A DNA stretch of 7,530 bases, taken from Bacteroidales bacterium. Its GTDB lineage: Bacteria > Bacteroidota > Bacteroidia > Bacteroidales > PUMT01. Under the pieces are notes generated by a model. It searched no databases. It was not told the DNA's origin and saw only the letters and a program-made list of their open reading frames with translations. This document shows positions 1-5,590 of this stretch, in pieces; within the stretch, counting starts at the first letter, position 1; each line of letters opens with the position of its first letter. The translations under genes and the position numbers were made by a program. Location of the stretch: NCBI GenBank assembly GCA_007132365.1, contig SLOS01000062.1:1-7530 (forward strand), given 5' to 3'.

Positions 1-950
1 ATCTTGCCGAAGGGTTTAATTATATCCAATTCTGGGGTATGGGCAATTCCGCTGCCGTGACAAGGGTAGGTGATGATATCGGTCAAATAGTGGCCCAGGT
101 ATTAACACGGGTTGATGATCCTCAGTCCCCGTATCACGGATGGGTTCACAAAACTCCGGCAGGGGCACCGCAGGGAAGGCACTGGAATCAGTTTATGGAA
201 CCGGGAGATCAGAGGGCAGTAGTTGGTAATTACAACCCTGATTTCAACCTTGGAATGCAGACCTCTGTTTCCTACAGAAGCTGGACGTTTAATGCAAACT
301 TCGACTGGAGGAAGGGTGGTCATTTTATGTCCCACTCATACCGTTATGCCGAATCTGACTACCTTACAAACAGATGGATTGACAGGACAATTAAAATCAA
401 CCATTTGAGTCCGGCAGAGCGGGCCGAATACCTGAGAGCCAACGCCGACAAATACCTTTTACATAATGATAAATATTACTATGTAATTGTAGGTGGTCCA
501 ATCGAACGTTTAGGCGGACTGCCGCACCTTGAAGACGGGATTACCCTGAATGACGGGAATTTTATGCCGGGTGTTGCAGGTTCTTATGATGCTAACGGCA
601 GATTTGTTATGACGGCGGAGCATCTTGGCGACGTTGGCACACCGACCATCAGATGGCAGAGCACCTATGGCTGGAGTTTCCCCAGGGTTGCAATGTTTGA
701 TGCAGATTACGTAAAGCTCAGGGAGGTATCGCTTACCTATCAGCTTCCCCCGCTGACAGGTATCGGAGTCCGGAACGCTTCGGTATCGGTATACGGCAGG
801 AATATAATATTGTGGACAAAAGCTAAAATAGGTATTGATCCCGAAAGGGCATTCACGCTAAGTGGAAATTCATTCCAGCAGGGAATTGAATGGTACAACG
901 TGAATCCCTATACAATTCCCGTTGGTGTCAGGTTAAATGTAACATTCTAA
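1..950 (+). CDS. SusC-like TonB-dependent outer-membrane transporter, C-terminal part (5' end outside window)
   Basis: The frame is open from base 3, before the first ATG at 39, so this is the end of a longer gene and not a 303-residue protein. About 315 residues are visible out of roughly 1000 usual for SusC/RagA transporters. The family C-terminal beta-barrel pattern is clear: NPDFNLGMQTSVSYRSW followed by an FDWRKGG strand, then FDADYVKLREVSLTYQLP, then VSVYGRNIILWTKAKIGIDPE, and the final strand VRLNVTF ending in Phe, the usual signal for barrel insertion. Known role of the family: TonB-driven import of oligosaccharides across the outer membrane, with a SusD lipoprotein as lid. The SusD gene follows after 13 bases, which supports the pairing. 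The plug domain, signal peptide and any carboxypeptidase-like N-terminal domain lie outside. The substrate cannot be read from this part. Confidence 0.95.
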   Translation, partial: LAEGFNYIQFWGMGNSAAVTRVGDDIGQIVAQVLTRVDDPQSPYHGWVHKTPAGAPQGRHWNQFMEPGDQRAVVGNYNPDFNLGMQTSVSYRSWTFNANFDWRKGGHFMSHSYRYAESDYLTNRWIDRTIKINHLSPAERAEYLRANADKYLLHNDKYYYVIVGGPIERLGGLPHLEDGITLNDGNFMPGVAGSYDANGRFVMTAEHLGDVGTPTIRWQSTYGWSFPRVAMFDADYVKLREVSLTYQLPPLTGIGVRNASVSVYGRNIILWTKAKIGIDPERAFTLSGNSFQQGIEWYNVNPYTIPVGVRLNVTF

Positions 951-963
951 ATACTAAGAATAT

Positions 964-2655
964 ATGAAAACATTAATTAAGATAATTCTGATTTTAGCGG
1001 TTGTTTCATTCTATTCATGTGAAGAGGAACTAACCGAGCTGAATGTCAATCCCAACGGGGTTGATCCTTCTGTTGTTAACCCCAACCTGGTGCTTCCAAC
1101 GGTTATAGCTCAAACAGCCAACCCCTATTTGACAAGAAACTTCGAAGGACATTATGCTGGTGTTATGCAATATATACAGAAAAGCGGATGGTCCGGCCCG
1201 GAGAATGACTTCGACTGGGTAGGCGGACAGGGCTGGGGCGGCTGGTACAACAACCTTAGAAATGCCAGGCATCTTTATGAAAGGGCTGAAGCTCAGGGAA
1301 TGGAATTTCAGATGGGAGCTGCCCTGGTTATGAGAGCCTTTAATTTTGGTTTTATAACTGATACCTGGGGTGATGCACCCTATACAATGGCTATAAAAGC
1401 TGTTGAAGGTGAGCAGGAGAACTATTTCCCTGTGTTTGACACGCAGGAGACGATTTACAGGGGGATAATAAATGAACTGAAAGAGGCCAACACCCTTTTA
1501 TCCAAATCACCGGCTCAATACTCCGGCATCAGCCCCGTTGCCGACCTTCTTTATGCTGGTGATCCGGCTAAATGGAGGAAATTTGCAAACTCATTGATGT
1601 TGAGATATTATATGAGGGTGTCGGATAAAATGCCCGAATTTGCAAGGGCCGGCATTGAGGAAATAGTGGCAAACCCCGGGACATATCCCATATTTACTTC
1701 CAATGCCGATGATGCAGCAATGGCTTATGGCGGTACATCAAATTCTGATTCGTGGCCCAGGAACAAAGCCTATGAAGACACTGGCGAAAGCTTTGAAAGG
1801 GTTCAGCTTTGTGCAGGTATAAGAGATGTGCTAATGGGGTATAATGATCCAAGACTCGGAGTCTGGTTTAATCCTGTACGCATCCAGATACAGGTTTCTG
1901 AGGAGTATGGGGGTGATGTCATTGTAGGTGGTGTAAGGTACCTGCATCCTGACCATATGGAAGCCAATAACCTGGTTGTTTATACCCCGGAAACATGGGT
2001 TGCCGATAATGATGCAGGAAAGACCCTGGTTGATACAAACCGGTTTGTGGGAGCGCCTATTGCATATAATCTGAGTGACGCTTCCTCATATAATCTCAAC
2101 CCATCGCCAATTCAGGGCGGGCCAAATGTTCATGCTTCTGCACTTGCTGATATTTACCAGCTACCCAGTCATCCTATGTTGCGGGCAAGGATGATTTCCT
2201 ACGCAGAGGTATGTTTCATACTGGCAGAAGCAGCCCGGAAAGGATGGAATGTTGGAAGCCAGCAGGAATGGTATGAAAAGGGCATTACGGCATCATTCTC
2301 TACATGGGGTGTAAGTAATAATCTGGCTGCCTACATGAGTCAACCAGGTATTGTTTATGATGGTTCTCTGGAACAGATCATTGAACAGAAGTGGATAGCC
2401 AACTGGACCATTGCACATGAATCATGGGCTGACTGGAGAAGGACCGGTTTACCGGAAATGAGGTGGGGGACCATTGGTATACGGCCGAATCCGCCATTAC
2501 GTTTGCAATATGACCCTAATGAGGCATCAAGAAATCTGCGGAATTACCAGGATGCGATCTCAAGACTGGTGCAGACTCCATTCACGGCACAGGATGGTAA
2601 CGACAGCGCATGGTCAAAAATATGGTTATTACAGGGAACGGGGAAACCGTATTAA
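964..2655 (+). CDS. SusD/RagB-family glycan-binding surface lipoprotein
   Basis: This is a complete 563-residue protein. Residues 1-18 form a lipoprotein signal peptide (K2/K6, hydrophobic core, FYSC lipobox) with the lipidated Cys at 19. Cys19 is followed by Glu-Glu-Glu, an acidic stretch of the kind that directs Bacteroidota lipoproteins to the cell surface. Family marks are LNVNPNGVDPSVVNPNLVLP (25-44), FITDTWGDAPYT (130-141), an ETIYRGIINELKEAN helix (162-176), DPAKWRKFANSLMLRYYMRVS (200-220), SYAEVCFILAEAARKGW (412-428) and QIIEQKWIANW...ESWADWRRTGLPE (471-498). These resemble the SusD/RagB branch usually annotated as SusD-like_2 (PF12771). The role is binding of the glycan and capping of the SusC barrel encoded just upstream. 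No Shine-Dalgarno sequence precedes the ATG, which is normal for the phylum; the start is fixed by the signal peptide. The ligand is unknown. Confidence 0.95.
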   Translation: MKTLIKIILILAVVSFYSCEEELTELNVNPNGVDPSVVNPNLVLPTVIAQTANPYLTRNFEGHYAGVMQYIQKSGWSGPENDFDWVGGQGWGGWYNNLRNARHLYERAEAQGMEFQMGAALVMRAFNFGFITDTWGDAPYTMAIKAVEGEQENYFPVFDTQETIYRGIINELKEANTLLSKSPAQYSGISPVADLLYAGDPAKWRKFANSLMLRYYMRVSDKMPEFARAGIEEIVANPGTYPIFTSNADDAAMAYGGTSNSDSWPRNKAYEDTGESFERVQLCAGIRDVLMGYNDPRLGVWFNPVRIQIQVSEEYGGDVIVGGVRYLHPDHMEANNLVVYTPETWVADNDAGKTLVDTNRFVGAPIAYNLSDASSYNLNPSPIQGGPNVHASALADIYQLPSHPMLRARMISYAEVCFILAEAARKGWNVGSQQEWYEKGITASFSTWGVSNNLAAYMSQPGIVYDGSLEQIIEQKWIANWTIAHESWADWRRTGLPEMRWGTIGIRPNPPLRLQYDPNEASRNLRNYQDAISRLVQTPFTAQDGNDSAWSKIWLLQGTGKPY

Positions 2656-2684
2656 GATTTTCCGGATCCATGAATATAATCATG

Positions 2685-2801
2685 GTTCAGAAGCCGGTAG
2701 TTATTTTGTGAATATTAAAGAATTTAATACGACTACCATAGCCTTTTAAACAGCCAGAATGGCCGGTTGATATTCGTTATTGCGGGGACCGGCTTCTGAA
2801 C
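2685..2801 (+). repeat. 14-base perfect inverted repeat with wide spacing
   Basis: GTTCAGAAGCCGGT at 2685-2698 is the exact reverse complement of ACCGGCTTCTGAAC at 2788-2801, with 89 bases between. The 3' arm is also the 3' arm of the compact hairpin at 2755-2798, so the transcript could form one or the other pairing but not both. The left arm starts 30 bases after the SusD stop codon. Whether the choice matters in the cell is not shown. Confidence 0.6.
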
Positions 2802-2821
2802 AATAATTTTTTTGGTTTTTT
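2755..2821 (+). terminator. Probable intrinsic terminator after the SusD gene
   Basis: CAGAA (2755-2759) and GCCGGT (2762-2767), separated by a two-base TG bulge, pair with ACCGGCTTCTG (2788-2798), giving an 11-pair stem around a 20-base loop. T-runs follow at 2807-2813 and 2816-2821. The position about 100 bases after the SusD stop fits the 3' end of a susCD transcript. The first T-run begins eight bases beyond the stem, farther than in a textbook terminator, so it may be weak or leaky. Confidence 0.5.
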
Positions 2822-2822
2822 C

Positions 2823-2869
2823 TTAATATATGGTTAATACCTAAACCCTTGTTAGGTGTCATATATTAA
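2823..2869. repeat. Two-tier AT-rich hairpin or dyad
   Basis: TTAATATATG (2823-2832) is the perfect reverse complement of CATATATTAA (2860-2869). Nested inside, ACCTAA (2839-2844) pairs with TTAGGT (2852-2857) around a seven-base loop. The two stems are joined by an unequal internal loop (six bases and two bases). It starts directly after the T-run of the preceding terminator. It could be an RNA 3' structure, an operator-like dyad, or a structured leader element; the sequence does not decide. Confidence 0.45.
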
Positions 2870-2981
2870 AGAGAATTAATTACTTGTATTGATTTGGAAC
2901 TAACAAAAAGATATTATTCAAATGTTGGTTTTTTTGGATTAGGTTCAGGTAGTTTAAGGTGAGATTAGAAATTTTCTTTTT

Positions 2982-3035
2982 AATACCCTGTCTTGTGAAG
3001 GTATGCTGTTGCCTTTGTAACGACAGGGTATTTTT
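2982..3035 (+). terminator. Second terminator-like hairpin, not adjacent to any gene end
   Basis: AATACCCTGTC (2982-2992) pairs perfectly with GACAGGGTATT (3022-3032), an 11-pair stem with a 29-base loop; within the loop AAGG (2998-3001) can pair with CCTT (3012-3015). A run of five T covers 3031-3035. It lies over 320 bases past the SusD stop and about 140 bases before the next start, so it would end a read-through transcript, a short RNA made inside the gap, or a leader of the next operon (attenuator). Confidence 0.5.
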
Positions 3036-3112
3036 ATGGAATGGAACATTGTCTGTAAGAAAATCATTTTTTATTTATTTTAGATTGCAATTAATTCATG
3101 GTTTTCCGTAAA

Positions 3113-3155
3113 TTGGCTTCGCTGTTTTTTAAATAAGTTATACGGATGCTATAAT
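3113..3155 (+). promoter_or_regulatory. Weak candidate promoter for the enzyme operon
   Basis: TTGG (3113-3116) and TAAGTTAT (3134-3141), with 17 bases between, partly match the Bacteroidota -33 (TTTG) and -7 (TAnnTTTG) elements; two of the six fixed -7 bases differ. A TATAAT lies at 3150-3155, but that box is not the usual one in this phylum. Position and AT-richness fit a promoter before 3179; the match itself is weak. Confidence 0.22.
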
Positions 3156-3178
3156 TCAAAATTTAAAAAATTACTGTT

Positions 3179-4408
3179 ATGGGTGATCCAGATGTCATTT
3201 TTAAGAAAAGACACGTCACAGTTTTATTTATGGTTGCGGCATTTAGTTTTATACCATTATCCTGCAAAAATGATATGGGAGTGGATACTGCCTGCGATAA
3301 GGGCGTTGAGCATGGGATTATTTACTACGAGGAAGGCCGTTATGCCGGCTGGCCTGCCAATAATGGCATCTGGTCATGGGACAACAATGAGATACTGGTT
3401 GGTTTTGCAGAGGGTGAACATGATGCATCCAGGGGTTTTCATACCCTTAAGGCAGGTACTTCAAGCAGTAAGTATGCACGGAGTATGGATGGAGGTATTA
3501 CATGGACAATAGAAGATGCATTTGAAAGGGGGCAGATTACAGAGGGAACTTCTGGTGAAAAGTCAGGGCATATTACCAGGTTAACGGAAAGTATAGATGA
3601 TTTTACTGATCCTGGTTTTATTTTTACATTCAGAAGGCATAACAGCCACTATGGTCCATCCTATTTTTATTATTCCATAAACAGGGGCGAGAGGTGGATA
3701 GGTCCGTATGAATTTCCGGATTTAGGCACTCCGGGAGTTGCTACCCGCACAGATTATATTGTTGACGGTAAACAAAGATTAAGCGCTTTTCTAACAGTTG
3801 GGAAGAGTAACCGCAGGGAAGGCCGCGTTGCATATGCCAGAACAGACGACGGAGCTCTTAACTGGGAGCTTGTGTCATATGTAGGCCCTGAGCCTGCAGG
3901 GTTTGATATAATGCCATCTTCTCTGAGATTGTCTCCCACGGAACTTATTACTACAATTCGCACAAGGAATCATGTATACGATTACAGCCTCGGGCATCTG
4001 GATCCGACAGTTACAGATATACGTGACCCAATAACTGCTTATATATCTGATAATAACGGCGAAAGCTGGGAGCAGCTTAGAGATCCTGTGGCCTGTACCG
4101 GATATGGCGGCTCTCCTTCTGCTCTTGTGAAGCTCGATGACGGAAGGCTGGCGTTGGGCTATATTTACCGAAGTGCCCACGGCTCGAGGGTTAATGTTAA
4201 ATTCAGTTCTGACAATGGCAGGACCTGGGGTTGTGAAATAATGCTTCGCGAAGATGGTGCCAACCGTGATACCGGATACCCTGTTATGGTGCAAAGGCCG
4301 GATGGTAAACTGATAATGATTTATTACTGGAATAATGCCCTGCAGGAAGGAGCAACCCCTTACCGTTATCTTGCTTATACAATATTTGATCCTGGCAGGT
4401 GGCAATGA
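3179..4408 (+). CDS. Sialidase/BNR-superfamily beta-propeller lipoprotein
   Basis: This 409-residue protein begins with a lipoprotein signal (RHVTVLFMVAAFSFIPLSC, Cys29), which fixes the start; the next in-frame Met (18) would leave no signal. Five Asp-box-like turns mark propeller blades: SMDGGITW (102-109), SINRGERW (166-173, degenerate), TDDGALNW (222-229, degenerate), SDNNGESW (290-297) and SSDNGRTW (343-350). The fold is that of sialidases and related exo-acting or binding proteins. In place of the FRIP motif of classical sialidases the first blade has GRYAGWPANNGIWSW (53-67); this type is often annotated simply as sialidase or BNR-repeat protein. Cleavage of sialic acid is therefore possible but not shown. 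The Cys is followed by Lys-Asn-Asp, a poorer surface-export signal than that of the SusD protein. It is the first gene of the probable four-gene unit and ends 24 bases before the UroD-like gene. Confidence 0.85.
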   Translation: MGDPDVIFKKRHVTVLFMVAAFSFIPLSCKNDMGVDTACDKGVEHGIIYYEEGRYAGWPANNGIWSWDNNEILVGFAEGEHDASRGFHTLKAGTSSSKYARSMDGGITWTIEDAFERGQITEGTSGEKSGHITRLTESIDDFTDPGFIFTFRRHNSHYGPSYFYYSINRGERWIGPYEFPDLGTPGVATRTDYIVDGKQRLSAFLTVGKSNRREGRVAYARTDDGALNWELVSYVGPEPAGFDIMPSSLRLSPTELITTIRTRNHVYDYSLGHLDPTVTDIRDPITAYISDNNGESWEQLRDPVACTGYGGSPSALVKLDDGRLALGYIYRSAHGSRVNVKFSSDNGRTWGCEIMLREDGANRDTGYPVMVQRPDGKLIMIYYWNNALQEGATPYRYLAYTIFDPGRWQ

Positions 4409-4432
4409 AAAGCAACATACAAACAGTTTTAT

Positions 4433-5530
4433 ATGCAATCACATCAACTGATTTATTACATCGCACCGGGTGCCCCGCCGCTCAGGACCACCCCAAAGGG
4501 AAATGAACCATATATGAGGATGGAGGCCGGATTCAATCCTTCATGGTTTCATGAGCGGCTCGGTATTGATTTTGGTGAGAAATGGCATGAATCACCTGAG
4601 TATCGCCTGGAAGCAGCTTTAAAAATGAAAAATGAGCTGAAAGCAAGATTTCCCGGGCGCAATATTGGAGAATCCGAATCCACTGACCCCCCGGATCTTC
4701 TGACAGGTCTCTATGGAATTGCCGTGACCCCGATGTTATTTGGATTTGATATACAGTATTACAGCGACAAATGGCCGGTAGCAAAGGGCAGATACCTGTC
4801 CGACCGGGAAATTGCGGAGCTTAAGGTGCCCGATGTGGAAAACAATCCGGTCTTTCATAAAATAGTTAAGCAGGTTGAAACGATCAGTAAATTAACAGGA
4901 AAGGCACGCGGGTTCCTCAACTGGCAGGGTGTTCTTAATATTGCTTTTAAACTCAGGGGGGAACAGATTTTTATTGATATTTATACTGATCCGGGCCTGG
5001 CCGGGCATCTTTTCAGCACTATATCCGAAACACTAATTAACGGGGTGAAAGCCTTGCATAAAGTTCAAAAAGAGCTTGGAACGGAGTACCATTTTGCTAC
5101 CATTTCAAATTGCATGATCAACATGATAAGCGGGGATGATTACAAGGAGTTTCTATTACCATATGATAAAAAGATACGCAGCAAGTTTAAAAATTTTGCC
5201 ATCCACAATTGTGCGTGGAATGCAACTCCCTACCTGGAACATTATGCTACTATTCCCGGGCTTGGATATCTTGATATGGGAATAGAAACTGATCTTGCCA
5301 TGGCAAAAGAGGTTTTCCCTGATGCAAGAAGAAATATTCTTTACCGTTCGACCGATCTGTTAAACAAGTCCAATGAAAACCTTGTTGCAGATTTTGAAAG
5401 GATAGCCTCTGTATTTTCTCCTTCCGATCTCGGGTTACCCGATATAGAAACGAATGTTCCTGATGAAAGGATCCTGTTTGTTATGGATTTATGTGAAGAG
5501 CTAAGTGAGAAACACGGACCAGGCAATTAA
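4433..5530 (+). CDS. Uroporphyrinogen-decarboxylase-family (UroD/methyltransferase-like) protein
   Basis: This 365-residue protein has no signal peptide and should be cytoplasmic. It matches, from memory, a divergent UroD-family branch (PF01208 fold) found outside haem synthesis: IYYIAPGAPPLRTTPKGN (8-24), MRMEAGFNPSWFHERLGIDFGEKWHESPEYRLE (28-60), the GFLNWQGVLNIAFKLRGEQIFIDIYTDP segment (160-187), SNCMINMIS (225-233), IHNCAWNATPYL (257-268) and LGYLDMGIETDL (277-288). His258-x-Cys260 lies where corrinoid methyltransferases of this superfamily (MtaA/MtbA) carry an H-x-C zinc motif; a clear third Cys ligand is not evident. The start at 4433 is preferred over Met28 or Met30 because the residues before those look conserved. 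No haem genes and no corrinoid protein are nearby, so true uroporphyrinogen decarboxylation is unlikely; methyl transfer or another reaction on a small product is inference. Confidence 0.85.
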   Translation: MQSHQLIYYIAPGAPPLRTTPKGNEPYMRMEAGFNPSWFHERLGIDFGEKWHESPEYRLEAALKMKNELKARFPGRNIGESESTDPPDLLTGLYGIAVTPMLFGFDIQYYSDKWPVAKGRYLSDREIAELKVPDVENNPVFHKIVKQVETISKLTGKARGFLNWQGVLNIAFKLRGEQIFIDIYTDPGLAGHLFSTISETLINGVKALHKVQKELGTEYHFATISNCMINMISGDDYKEFLLPYDKKIRSKFKNFAIHNCAWNATPYLEHYATIPGLGYLDMGIETDLAMAKEVFPDARRNILYRSTDLLNKSNENLVADFERIASVFSPSDLGLPDIETNVPDERILFVMDLCEELSEKHGPGN

Positions 5531-5552
5531 TCTGTTTTTCGGTAATTTTAAT

Positions 5553-5590
5553 TTGACCCGTTAGGAGGTTGACCGGTTAATGATTTAATC
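5553..5590 (+). promoter_or_regulatory. Direct repeat, Shine-Dalgarno-like box and two-codon frame before the GH20 gene
   Basis: TTGACCCGTTA (5553-5563) recurs as TTGACCGGTTA (5569-5579), 10 of 11 bases alike. AGGAGG (5563-5568) overlaps the end of the first copy and fills the gap between them. AGGAGG lies 22 bases before the GH20 ATG (5591), too far for direct use, but 11 bases before an ATG-ATT-TAA frame (5580-5588) that ends two bases before the GH20 start. Strong Shine-Dalgarno boxes are uncommon in this phylum. It may be chance. Confidence 0.3.

Larger units (their letters stand above)
2656..3178. other. 523-base AT-rich intergenic region
   Basis: No open frame here has a recognisable protein product. 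A frame that runs past the end of the SusD gene to 2749 is an out-of-frame shadow. The region holds three inverted-repeat structures listed separately (2755-2821, 2823-2869, 2982-3035) and an upstream arm (2685-2698) that could compete for the first of them. The rest (2870-2981 and 3036-3178) is AT-rich with poly-T runs and probably carries the promoter of the downstream operon. The gap separates the susCD pair from the enzyme genes. Confidence 0.7.

Noticed and set aside
39..950. ATG at 39 as the start of a 303-residue gene
   Set aside because: The frame is open upstream to the left edge and the residues continue the SusC barrel; a lone barrel end without signal peptide makes no sense.
2474..2749. 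91-residue frame overlapping the end of the SusD gene
   Set aside because: It is out of frame with a secure gene for most of its length and continues only through AT-rich gap sequence and the terminator arm region.
3150..3155. Perfect TATAAT as a main promoter -10 box
   Set aside because: Bacteroidota primary sigma factors prefer TAnnTTTG, no -35 partner is seen at the proper distance, and such a box is easily found by chance in AT-rich sequence.
3875..4438. 187-residue open frame on the - strand
   Set aside because: It lies opposite the propeller gene, whose Asp-boxes are clear, has no recognisable motif, and looks like a complement shadow.
4405..4506. 33-codon frame whose ATG overlaps the propeller gene stop (ATGA)
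   Set aside because: The overlap suggests coupling, but its frame differs from that of the UroD-like gene, it ends inside that gene's start region, and its product is not recognisable. The UroD frame from 4433 has conserved-looking N-terminal residues.
4533..4784. - strand frame opposite the UroD-like gene
   Set aside because: No motif, no start context, and the + strand gene is well supported.
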